DNA from: Deroplatys truncata
Taxonomy: Eukaryota > Arthropoda > Insecta > Mantodea > Mantidae
DNA: 64,000 bases
NCBI GenBank assembly: GCA_030765065.1
Contig: CM060981.1
Location: 231,019,152-231,083,151 of the forward strand
Reading direction: 5' to 3'
The notes under the pieces: model-generated
What the model saw: the letters and a program-made list of their open reading frames with translations, nothing else
What the model was told of the DNA's origin: nothing
Database searches by the model: none
Shown here: piece by piece, positions 1-10,784 of the stretch
Layout: the number at the start of each line of letters is the position of its first letter
Numbering within the stretch: position 1 is the stretch's first letter
Made by a program: the position numbers and the translations under genes

Positions 1-293
1 CTATGAACTGCTACCAGCCACCATATTCTCCAGATTTGGTTCCGAGCAACTTCTTCCTCTTCGCAAACCTGAAAAATTGGCTCACTGGGAAGATATTTAT
101 GTCCATTGAACACATCATGGCAGAAACAACCTCATATTTTACAGACTTCGAAAAATCATATTTTTGGGAAGGGTTAAAAGAATTGGAGGAACGGACATGT
201 ATTGAATTGAAAGGAGACTATGTTGAGAAATAAAATAGATTTTTTGCAAAATATTATTTTCTTTAAAAGTCTTATCTTATCAATCCACCCTCG
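1..293 (+). mobile_element. mariner element, 3' end with transposase C-terminus
   Basis: An open frame at 3-233 encodes the last 76 residues of a mariner transposase. It contains the YSPDLVPSNFFLF block, where the final catalytic Asp of the D,D34D triad normally lies, and ends in the family-typical GDYVEK. The sequence after the stop runs to a terminal inverted repeat ending at 293, whose reverse complement starts CGAGGGTGGATTGATAAG, followed by a TA target dinucleotide at 294-295. The 5' part lies outside the window. The Asp of the usual SPDLAPSD block is Asn here (PSN), so it is probably inactive. Confidence 0.85.
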
Positions 294-338
294 TATTCAT
301 TAAAGGCATACCTAGAGAGTAAGTAACAGCAGTATTGT

Positions 339-361
339 GAGAGAGAGAGAGGGAGAGGGAG
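339..361. repeat. (GA)n simple repeat
   Basis: A short purine tract of GA units lies just outside the mariner 3' end and beside the LINE relic that follows. Confidence 0.7.
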
Positions 362-379
362 ATTTTTTTTCCATAATGC

Positions 380-917
380 TATACAAAATTCTTACAATTT
401 TTAATACATTACTTTGAGTTGCTATTTTTTCTTTCTTTGGTCCATCACACATTTTAACACCGTGGTTATTTATGCCTGGTGGGTCATAACAAATTACTAT
501 TGCTTAATTTTTCTAAACCATTTTTCTCTTTCTCTCCCCATGTATTCTCCCATTCTTTTTATGTCCCTCTCCTTTTGTATTTTCATTATCCTAACTTTTA
601 ATACTTCTTTGTTCTTTAGGTAAAAACTGATCTCTCCACAACTTAGTTTCCTCACATTCAATTATATAATGCAAATTATTATCTGCCTCTCCACAAAGAG
701 GACACCTATTCAAATTCGCTCCCTTCCTATCTCCCCTTAGCCTATATGCATTTAATCTAGACCAGGCCCACCCTTCTCTCACTAACCTATTAACTGGAGT
801 TTCAAGAGAGTTCTCAGGAGGTGGGGTGAGAACCATCCAGAAAAATCTCAGTGGTTCTGGAATCCATGCTGAGTGACAGCACCGCCCTCTTATCTCTCCG
901 CAGCCATTCACATTCAT
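380..917 (-). mobile_element. LINE relic, 3' end with Cys-His motif
   Basis: The - strand frame at 591-917 contains a C-x2-C-x7-H-x4-C motif (CPLCGEADNNLHYIIEC) followed by a WRDQF block. This resembles the C-terminal zinc-knuckle-like motif of the full LINE copies at 10.6-15.4 and 37.2-41.9 kb (CIMCDESGSTFHCLIEC, then WREVIW). It looks like a diverged, 5'-truncated relative read right to left. No reverse transcriptase core is left. Confidence 0.6.
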
Positions 918-1894
918 ATCTTAACATTGTATGAAATACCAATGAGCAGTTATTTAGGAGATATTTGATGGAAGGGGTTGAAACGAAATTAGTATGGGCA
1001 TAAATTCCACTGGGAGAGAATATTGCTATAGGAGTTTTGAAGAAGATAAGAGAATGTTAAAACACAAAGGAACAAGAAATTAGGTAAAATTTTAAGATTA
1101 AAGGTTCATTAAAACTGCATACAGTAACAAAAAGGGACTTAGGGCAGAGAGATGCAACAAAAGGCCAATGAACTAAGAACCAACTTGTGATTCTTTTGTA
1201 ATAAGTATGTGCACACATTTCGTGTTGCTGCTGCTGGGAAGGAAGTCACATTAACTTCTGGCACAGTATGCATCTTATAGCGGTATAATACAATTCACTT
1301 ATTACAAGTGATCCTTTTTGTTTTGTATTTATTACGAAGTGAATTATGGCTCAGTATGTACAGAGTCTGTTTATTATTCATGTGTAGGCATAGAAATTCC
1401 TAACTAGTTGACTTCAAGTTATCAACACTCAAACCATTATCACTGCAAAGAACATAAGCAACAGCGGCCAAGTGTCACTGACAGGCAGATAAAAACTGGT
1501 GTGTGTGTTGTCTGTAAATGCCAAAAGACTGTATGAAAGATGGAGGTTTGTTACCTGTGATGTCCCTGCCTGTAGTGTAGTCACAGTTCAACTTTATTTC
1601 CTTCTGTCCTGGCTTAAAGTTTAGAAATTCCAATGCCTGTTTATATGGGTTAATTCAGTCAGCTGATAAACTTAAAACATTTTATGAGCAGAACCTGAAA
1701 AGCATATGCAGCAGAGAAATTTAGACTCATACGTAATATTTTTTTTTAATAAGGACTGGTTGCACCCTCATGGTTATATACATGAAGTAATTACTAGAGT
1801 GCAAACATTCATGTAGTCCTCTTCATGACAAAAGCATCGGTGCAAGATGGACCATGAGCAGAGGAAAAATTTTAGGTTTGCTTTCTTTATTTTT
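918..1894. other. Unassigned AT-rich sequence
   Basis: No coding region, RNA gene or terminal-repeat element was recognised here. It is probably intergenic or intronic sequence upstream of the visible COQ8 exons. Confidence 0.4.
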
Positions 1895-2788
1895 ACTTTC
1901 TCTACTATGTATAGTAAGTAGGGGAAGTATTACATTCCACTCAAAAATTTGATACCGAGATTTCACCGGAAATGCATATTTTGAGATCCCCTGAATCCAA
2001 AAAAAAAACATTTTTGGAAACATGTCCGTGTGTGTGTGTCTGTCTGTGAACAGCATAACTCAGGAACGAACAGTTGGATAAACACTAAATTTGGTATTTA
2101 GGTTCAGTATCTTCCAGAGATGCGACATGAAGGTTTTCAAGAAAATCCCCCCATCCCAGATTACCCTTTACATGGAAGATTTTTCGAAAATTTTAATTTT
2201 CTCAAAAATGGCTCTAATGATTTTGATTAAATTATCATATGTTTAAGATATTTTCATGACAAATAATATGTATATCTTGAATTTTCTGGGAATGTCTCCA
2301 AAAGTATTCTTCATTGTGAACAACTTTTGCATAACTGGTAAACCATAAGAGGTAGACAAAAGTTTACTACACAAAAAATGTGGATCGCGTTAAAATACAC
2401 AATTTATGTCATACACATTTTTTTGTTGAGTGAACCATTTTTGAGATATTGCTTGTTATTCCCTTAAATTTTTCAATACTTATTTTCTCAAATGGGAATT
2501 CGTTATTCATTTTTTTTTTCTTGGATATGCAAAGAGTATTAATCTGTGGCAAAGGGAATGGTGCTGCACCTAGCAACAGCTATTAAGAGATATGTATGTG
2601 CTTAACGGCTACTGTAGTTCTATATTACCCTTGTAAATATATATTCCCCTTACATCTATAAGAAAATTAGCAATAAGATAGGGTCTGCAAATGTTTATCT
2701 CGATTAACATGAAGCATATGGAGAATAAGCGTTTGTATAAATAGTTTGTACAAGAGTAGAGAAAATCATGTGAGTGTAACACATCAGA
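1895..2788 (+). repeat. R-family interspersed repeat, copy 1
   Basis: About 0.9 kb, non-coding. It starts ACTTTCTCTACTATG after a T run and ends CACATCAGA before another T run. The start carries ACTTTCTCTACT, and an inverted match close to AGTAGAGAAAGT lies about 20 bp inside the other end, so the terminal inverted repeats are asymmetric. An internal TG-rich microsatellite lies near 2027-2045. Homologous copies lie at 18423-19373 (-), 42903-43759 (+), 47773-48668 (-), 61578-62468 (+), 59029-60036 (+, diverged) and 50617-52666 (+, partial). It may be a Helentron-associated non-autonomous element; see findings. Confidence 0.85.
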
Positions 2789-4084
2789 TTTTTTGAGTTG
2801 GCAGTCGATACCCTAACATATGAATAAATTTTGTACTCCTGTTTTAGAGAACTGAATGATAGAAAGCATATCACCTTTTTTCAGTAAGTTCATAAAGTGA
2901 ATATTTCAATAAAAGAAATGAAAGAGACTTTTAGAATAACAGAGTTATTAGTAAGACTTTATGGCTGTTAAGGACCCTTGACATAGCTTTTTATTTCTGG
3001 GCAAATGAAAGAAAAATGTGTGCAAGATTAACTCTTATACTTTGTAGTAGAACTGAAACAAAATATCTGCCAGAAAATAGCCAGTATTACCCAACATGAA
3101 AAGAACCAAGCAGTGAATAATTTTTTGAAGAAGCAAAAAGAAAAGGCAGAAACAATGATGGTGGCCAATATCAGCACCTCCTTCCATAAAGTTTGTAAGT
3201 AAAACCTTCTAAAATAATTGAGGAAATTGTTATATGGTTAAAATACCTGCAGATAGCGGTGAAGCCACTTTTGCCAACATGCAAAACAGTTGATTCATAG
3301 TTGATCAGGCCCCTTCTCTATTAAGTTTTAATGAATATAGACAGGAAAAATATGCAGAGATACGGATAGGGATTGTATCTTAAATCATCTAGGAGTAATG
3401 GCATGAAAGAATATGTTATATTTATGGAAGCAGGATTTTTGTTGTCTGCTGTGATGCAAGGAAACGTGCAACCAGAGAGAGATTATTTGGGATGTAAAAT
3501 GGAATACAGAGGGAGATAGTGTTGCAATAATCAAAATGATTACAGTTAGAGGTGAGAAAGAATACCAGGATTATGGATTAATATATATTTAGAAAATATA
3601 AGGAAAAAATGGTCAATAATTGGGGACAGATAGGCAGTAAGAGAGAGTTTGTACAGTAGAACCTCCATCTATGGCTTTCCTGTATTTATCTTTTAGATTT
3701 TGCAATTCCAAAAAAGTTGTGATTAAATTTGTTCGAATACAGTCTCTAGGTATTGATTATGGCAGTAGATAGAGAGGCAGGCAGTTAGAATTCTGAGAGT
3801 TCATGTGAGTTTGAGAATTCAGAGCTATAAATAGACTCCATTGTGTGAACCCATCACAGACAACCTTCAGAATTTGGACTCTGAAGGAAAATACAGCAAC
3901 AAAGGTATCAATATATGTAATTTAAGTAATGTGTAACAACTAAATGTGTTGCCTGGTTCACCCCAAACTGAGACTACTTCCCTCCCCATCCATGTTTCCC
4001 TTTTGAAATAGTCTGTGCAACAACGTTATCCTATGCCTTCATTCCTGATGATAATAAGGTGTGAAATCCACTGTTTTTTTAAAA
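2789..4084. other. Unassigned AT-rich sequence
   Basis: No gene or repeat family was recognised. A short purine-rich stretch occurs but there is no long open frame. Confidence 0.4.
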
Positions 4085-5392
4085 TTTATTTTATTTATTT
4101 ATGGATGCTCTTTAACTACTATGGTCCTTAGTGCCTCATTCTATGAGGGTTAATCAGAAAGTCTTTGCCCCCCCTTTTTTTTAGCCAAATTGCAGCTGTA
4201 AATGCAAAGTCAGCATATCCATTCCCTGCGGTGGACCCTTCTTGGGGCCCACCCGGCATTATCTGACGGTAGCTCTGCAGCACAGCGCTGCTGTCAGTTG
4301 TTGAAGATGGTGGTTGTGCTTCACACATCCACGGCTTATGAGCAACAAGTGTGAGCTTGGCATTTCGTATGGAGTATTTACAACATCGTTCACGGGTCCT
4401 TAGGTTACTGAAGGTATCATATCATGGGTGCCTAAGCAGTTGGTTGACGTGATGAAAGGCAAGCAAATGATTGCTTCACTGAATCATCTGCAACGGTACG
4501 CCAAGGAGCGTGAAAGTTTCCTGGACTGCATTCTTACTGGCAATGAAATATGGATACTGCATTTCACGCTGGAATCGAAGCAGCGGAGTACGTTGTGGAA
4601 ACATCCGAGTTCACTTGTGACAAAAAAAATTCCGTTCAATGCCATCTGTTGGGAAAGTAGTGTTAATGACCTTCTGGGATCACCTTGGGACAGCTTCTAC
4701 TGGAGTCCGTGTCACAAGGTGCATGCAACCATCAATGCTGCGTTATTGTTCTACATTGTCATGTCTGTGGGCTGCCATCAAGCGAAAGCACTGAGGGATT
4801 CTCAATGTGGACAACGTGATTCTTCTCCATGACAATACTATGCCACATGTGACAATCAGAACCGTCAACAAGTTCCGCCCATTTCACTGGGAGAATTTGG
4901 ACCCCCACCATACAGTCCAGCCCTCGATCCTAGTGATTTCTATGTTTTTGGACTGCAAAAAGTTCCTGGCAGGACATGCAATAATGAAGCCAAGACAGCA
5001 ATCCAATGGTGGTTCCACAGTCAGCCGGACGAATTGTACCAGAGGGGCATCTCAAATTTAGTGCTGTAATGGGACAAATGTGTGAACTGGTGTGGGGACT
5101 ATGTGAAAAATAGTGTAAGGTATGTAGAATAGTACGTATATTTGTAATTACCTGTATGTACCTTATTTTGACTAATACAAAATAGGGGCAAAGGCTTTCT
5201 GATTCGCTCTCATGTGTTGGACCGGAAATTTTGCTCAGAGGCCTCTTTATCAGGCTTGAGGTTCTTTTATGTGCCATAAATCTACTACATGGGACCACTG
5301 GCTTTACCTCCCTTTTGAAGGAGGCCATGCTAAGGATTTTTATGACCAAAACACTCCATTGCCCTCCATAGGGTTTGAACCCACCACTTCAT
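4085..5392 (-). repeat. tRNA-derived SINE (family S1), split by a mariner
   Basis: The 3' part of a SINE on the - strand is at 4085-4143 and the rest resumes at 5213 and runs to about 5392. The two parts match the uninterrupted SINEs at 35886-36174 (-) and 53350-53649 (+). The tail block (TTTATTTATGGATGCTCTTT) lies left of the mariner. The CTCAGAGGCCTCTTTATCAG block and the B-box-like GGGTTTGAACCC lie right of it. The tRNA-like head beyond the B box diverges from the other copies. Confidence 0.8.
4144..5212 (+). mobile_element. mariner element, degraded, inside SINE
   Basis: It is bounded by inverted repeats: the left starts TGAGGGTTAATCAGAAAG, and the reverse complement of the right end starts TGAGAGCGAATCAGAAAG. 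A TA target lies at 4142-4143. Broken transposase frames at 4428-5061 keep recognisable mariner blocks: MPKQLVDVMKGKQMIA, a degraded LTGNEIWILHFT (normally TGDETWVHHY, so the first catalytic Asp is lost), and the NVILLHDNTMPHV block. The length (1069 bp) is shorter than the usual 1.3 kb, so there are internal deletions. It is inactive. Confidence 0.85.
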
Positions 5393-6227
5393 GAAATAAA
5401 GGCAATCTGCTATGACAGCATCAATAAACTATATTATATTTTATCTTAGTCGAATTGACAATCAATCATGTGAGGAATGGGCCAAAAATGCAGGTGCTGC
5501 CAGTTTCACTTCAAAGTTTATGAAATGGACAAGGTTACAGACAAAGAACAAAGCATTCAGCGGAGGAGTTGTTGGGGAAGCTGATCCAATAGCAATATGT
5601 TGGCAGACAAAGTGCAGAGCTTACAAAACTTAACAGGATTTCTTGAAATGTGTGGTGGCTGTAGGAGTGAGCATTAGAGCATTTTAAATGAGAACAAAAA
5701 GCAGAAAAACTTGGGGAAGGGATTAATCAATAACCTGCATTTGCCATTTTTTCTTGCTTTCATAGTCTTTCTTCAAAAAGCGATGAGTTGAGGTTGAAAT
5801 GAAGTAGAATTGTTGGGTCCAGATGATGGTCAACATTTGACATGAAATAGATTCTTTGTGGAAGTTTTTATATAATTCCCCATGCTTTGTTTGACATATT
5901 TAAATGGTTTTATGGTTGTTGTATATTATTAATTGAATAAATATATGTACCCTGCTTAGCAATCTGGCATTGAGTTTTTTATCTTCATAGGTTGTTGTGA
6001 GTATGAGTTATATAAGATGAAATTTTATATTTGCAATATCTTCATATAAAATACAGATTTTTTACTATTTATCTGATTTAATGTAACTTAATTTTCATTA
6101 TCCAAACAACTATTCTGGTATGTATACCAGCTCATGTATATGTGTTGTCTTGCTGTAGTATGTGTCCAATGGCAATGATGAATCAATGTGAAATGTTTCA
6201 GATAAATAGTGACACATTTCCATATTA
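5393..6227. other. Unassigned AT-rich sequence
   Basis: No coding exon, RNA gene or element ends were recognised between the SINE and the Tigger-like element. Confidence 0.4.
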
Positions 6228-8625
6228 CAGTAATCCCTAGCTAATTCGAAATCGGATAAACCGAAAACTCGGTTAACCTGTATTAGCTATTCGGTCCCTG
6301 CCGAATCACATGGAAAAATCTACTGCTTAAACGGAATTTTGAATAATTCATACTACGAACTAAAATTTGGTCCCCTCATTTCATATTCCATACATTATTC
6401 TTCGTTTAAACCGAATATGTATGTTTTGCTCTGCACTACAGTATTTTCCGTTATTCATTTCACATAATTTTTCTCAATACTGTACTGTAATTTCTCAACA
6501 ATGGCCCGATTGCTTGTGTCACTTCCACAGCATATGATGCAAGGGCGGGGAAAGAGGGGGTTGGTCAACAGACTGCACACGATGAGTGACTCACAACAAA
6601 TCAGACAGTCTGTTTGTGCTTGTGAACAGTGAATTTTTTTTTCTCTCTTTTTGCCCTATCACTTGCTATGCTGCCGAAAGAGAAACGTGCTCATAATGCT
6701 CTCATGCTGAAACAAAAACAGCAAATTTTACATATGGTCGATAGTGGAGAGAAGACAAAAACACAGGTTGAAGAACACTTTCAGATTCTGAAGTGTACTC
6801 TCTCATCGATTATAAGTTCAAAACAGAAAATAGAGTCGTCTGACAAGCTTTTCATTTAGTGGCAATAGCAAGCACATGAGACCAGCGAAACATGAAAATT
6901 TGGAGGATTCGCTGTTTGAATGGTTCCAACACATGTGTTCACAGCAAATTACAATGTCCACCCCATGCTTCAAGAAAAGGCTCGAGAAATCCTCAAGAAA
7001 GAAGGAATTTCTGGGTTGTGTCTTCTGAGGGATGGCTATGGTGTTTTCAGAAGAGGTATAAAATCAATGCTGTCAGTGTCTGTGGGGAGGCACATAGAGT
7101 AAACGAGGAAGATACCAATGAGTGGGCATGGGAGTTTCAATCTAAACTCTCATCTTCACCCAAGAAATGTGTTTAATAGGGATGAATCAGGCATTATCTA
7201 TAACTTGATGCCTGAAAAAACACTACATGCCAAGGGTGGAAAATGCCATGGAGGAAAACACAGCAAGGAGAGACTGGTAGTGGTCTTGTGTTGTAACTCA
7301 GATGGTTCTGAGAAGTTCCAACCATTAGTGATTGGAAAATACAAAAATTCATGTTGTTTTAAAAATGTCAACTTATTCAATCTGCCTAGTCAGTATGAGA
7401 ATAACAATAAAGATTGATGACCAAATCTCTCTTCTGTAGCTAGCACTTGAAGATTCAACAGCAATTGGCTGCGAGAAAGAGGAATATTTTGCTAACTTTG
7501 GACCACAGTTCGGCACGTCAATTCGATGACCTAGAACTTCCGAACATAGAAATTGTTGTCTTACTAGCTAATTCCACAATCCATCTGCCACTATTGGATC
7601 AAGGAATAATCGCCTCAATGAAGCGTAATTACAGATGCTGTCTGGTTAAGGCTGCCATCAGTGCAATAGAACTATAAGAACAGTTCCACATTGGAATTTA
7701 CTGCAAGCTATCCGCAACATATCTGCTGCTTGGGATGAAGTTGAAACAGACACCATAACTAACTGTTTAAGAAGGCCTGGACAGCAACTGATAACGCTGC
7801 TGAAACTGAATGGGAAACTGAGATCCAACATCTGAACTTACTCATAATGTGGATACAACTGTGGATTCTGATACTGCTCTTCTACAGGCTTACACCCAGT
7901 TGGTGCCCCCTTGTACCGTCATTATGGAAGAATGGATGTAGGTAGATGACAACATCTGTGCTGCTGAAGAACCAGTCATCTGTTGATGATGCAGAAGAGA
8001 ATGAAATTCTTTACTGTCATCTTCTGAGGAGGAACATGAAAATACAACACTGCGACCCCACGCTGAAGCTGCAATTTCTGTTCCCGAGTGATTTTCTGCC
8101 ACTTCTGATGTCTCCATGGCATTTCAAGCTGCCTTGAATGTGGTATCTTCAAAGAGTGCCATAGCATTTCAAATTATACAACTAAAATGTGTAATAGATA
8201 AGAGTTTTAACTACAATATGTGTTCTGATTAAAGCTTAGTGTTAAAAGAACAGTATATTTAAAGTGTTTCTTAAGATTATTGTTTGTTGTATCACACGAC
8301 TCGCTAATTCAATGAGTACAATAATGTTCCAAATAGTACTGTTTTAAAAAAAATTGCGACAAGCATTTGACGGTATAATTTCTCAGTTAAACAAATGCCA
8401 GATATACAGCAGTTATTTTTTACTTTTTCTTAGAGGTCATGAAAGTGGAACATCCTCATTCGTTGGTATGCATAACAAGAGAGAAAGTTAACTCAGCAAC
8501 CGTATTTTGCCATTTCAGATAATACAGACTATTTCTTTTTTACAAAACCTCATTAATTCAAACTTTGTTAAACCGAATTGGCTATTTTTTGATCCCTTGA
8601 AATTTGGTTAAACGAGGGTCTACTG
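6228..8625 (+). mobile_element. Tigger/pogo-like DNA transposon
   Basis: About 2.4 kb bounded by inverted ends. The left starts CAGTAATCCCTAGCTAATTC; the reverse complement of the right end starts CAGTAGACCCTCGTTTAACC. TA dinucleotides flank both ends (6226-6227 and 8626-8627), the pogo-type target duplication. Both subterminal regions carry ACCGAA/TTCGGT-type motifs. The interior encodes a broken transposase described separately. A full-size but dead copy. Confidence 0.85.
6668..7677 (+). pseudogene. Tigger/Jerky-type transposase, degraded
   Basis: It starts at MLPKEKRAHNALMLKQKQQI, matching the N-terminal CENP-B/Psq-type helix-turn-helix of pogo/Tigger transposases (KR..ALTLKQKLEIL pattern), at 6668-6856. 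After frameshifts the DDE region is visible: the NRDESGIIYNLMP block (normally NADETGLF, first catalytic Asp) near 7174, GGKHSKERLVVVLCCNSDGS near 7252, LVIGKYKNSCCFKN, and LLTLDHSSARQFDDLELPNI near 7490 (second Asp block, normally DNCPAH). At least two frameshifts and several in-frame stops break it. Downstream to about 8110 is probably more C-terminal coding remnant. The host COQ8 gene has the same direction but is unrelated. Confidence 0.8.
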
Positions 8626-8959
8626 TATTTGGATTAACAAGATGTCGGTTTATTTACTTTGTTTTTCTACAGAGAGTAGAAGTAAGTGTTCATTACGGTG
8701 ACAAAGTTTCATGTATAGAAGTCTGGAAATATGAAATGGTTTTAAATGGCCTTAATTTTGATGAAATGTACATTATATTTAAGACATTGATACATATATG
8801 CGATTAACATATTAATTAATGTAATTATGTGCATGAGTAAATATCCATAGAAAATGATAAGAAATTAAAACAGCTTTCAACTACATGCATTAAATATCCA
8901 AAGCTGATGTGTGTAAAGTTGCACATTATCTCTATCCATAATTTAATTTATGTTTTCAG

Positions 8960-9327
8960 GTAATGAGCCTCCATCTTTAGAACCAACAGAACAGGGTGTA
9001 GATATGGACAACTTTATCATATATCCCTTTGAAGCACAAGAAAATGATATATCTTCGAATAAAAAACCTACTCTTGTTGATGACATATCAATATCTAAAA
9101 TGTCAACTGCTGATTTAGCCATGCAGTTTCCGGAAGTGTATCCACTGAAACCATCACAACAAAAAAATGATACTAGTGGTCTTCAAGATGCCAAACAATC
9201 AGATAGACAGAAAGCAAGTGTTTCATCTGTAACAATGGGGATTATGGCATCATATAACAGCGCAATAAAGGACAGCCAGGTTCGGCCAGATACAAGGAAA
9301 AACACTAATATCAAGGTTAAACAATCG
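8960..9327 (+). CDS. COQ8: COQ8 (ADCK3/4-like) exon A, N-terminal region
   Basis: COQ8 is a UbiB-family atypical kinase/ATPase on the matrix side of the mitochondrial inner membrane that supports the coenzyme Q biosynthesis complex. This exon follows a TTTTCAG acceptor and ends at CAATCG before GTATGT. It enters with two bases completing a codon and ends in phase 0. Its 122 codons encode a polar, low-conservation linker, as expected before the KxGQ domain, so identity rests on joining: the last residues KVKQS run directly into [19 protein letters not shown] of the next exon, matching the family's LSERARERKVP motif in frame. Upstream exons were not found; they may lie before the window. Confidence 0.8.
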
Positions 9328-10616
9328 GTATGTTTAATTCTTTTTCAAAATAATTGTGCTCTTTGGGGATAATTTATATCACACTATTTTTGGTATTTTT
9401 TACGTCATATCCTGGTCACATTCTACCATGTCGTATGACATGCCTACAGTACTTTTCTCTTTCATTTCTTAAAGCACATTATATATAATATTTTAAGAGC
9501 AACACAATAGTTATAGTAATGTTTAAGGGTTCACAAATGCATGCGTGGGTAAACTCATCTCTCAATGCTATAGTTTTTGAGGGACCCTGCTTGCTTTTTG
9601 TACAATATGTGATATCATTTTGTCATGTGTATCTCTTTCTCATACATATGCACACCTTTTTCTTTACAAATACTTTTGTAAAAAAATTATATTTCAAAAT
9701 GTCTATGAATTTTTGGATGGAATAAAGTAAACCTATCATATAGGGAAATAAAAGTCATTCTCAGAGAGAATCACAGACTAAAAATACTTTGCTATAGCGT
9801 GTCTCAACCTTAAAAGATAGTTTTGAGGTAAATATATGTCTGTCTGTATCTAATGGATGCATATTGCCATCAGCTTCATCCTTTTCTACTCTCATGCTGT
9901 CGCCAAGTTGCTTTGAACACATTATCCTACGCAGAATATGTTTCTCTATCAGATTATATCATTTCTAAAGCCATTATAGATTTCTGTGGGTACAAATTTC
10001 TAAAGAAAACAAGTTTCTCAGTAAAAGTCTGATATTTGCTGTTTGTATGCTTATCACACAGTAACTATTAAACTAAAGAGTAGAACAAACAATATTTGAT
10101 TCTTAGCTGAGTAAACTAGAATTCTGATAATCTGCCTAGTTTGAATTCTCTCTCTTTAATAAGATAAACATTATCATTTTTAAATTAAATATTTTCAAAA
10201 AATTGTATACTTATGCAATAGAAAAGTTAGCCAGCGAGAAAATTTTTGTTATTGGGTTTACAATGGCAACTAAGTGAGAGAAAATGTTGCGGAGGGTTGG
10301 AGACAGTTTTTAAAAGAAGTTGGAATCCTGTAGCTTCTTGCATTCATTGTGTATAACAAAAAGAGTCATCCATCTATCATCTACTTCAGATTGGAGGAGC
10401 CAGGCATGAAGCAAAAGGCAGTGTTGGTTAACACCAGTTTGTAAGGAAGTGTGTACGTTTATAGCGTATGGAACACTGTGAAGTGTATATAAGTTATTTA
10501 TTTAACATTTTACATAAATATGTATAGTTAAGGAGGGATAAGCTAGAAAGAGACGAAATGTTGATCAACTAAGAAGCAACCTAAATTAATAATGAGTGTG
10601 TTAGATTACTCAAGTA
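9328..10616. other. COQ8 intron segment, no features seen
   Basis: This is the first part of a 10.7-kb intron. No exon or element with convincing ends was recognised. Confidence 0.45.
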
Positions 10617-10784
10617 AAATGAGTTAGTAATATGTAATATGTAATATTTATTTCATCATTATTACAATAATACAAATAAAGCTTACATCTAAAACTTATG
10701 TCTAGTGCACCAGTTTTCTAGCTCCCCCATATTTAGCCCCTAGGCTGTATATATGGGATAAAACTACTATACCATCTCTCCACT

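Noticed and set aside
339..361. CRISPR or other spaced array
   Set aside because: No regularly spaced repeats of that kind occur anywhere; tandem tracts here are simple microsatellites.
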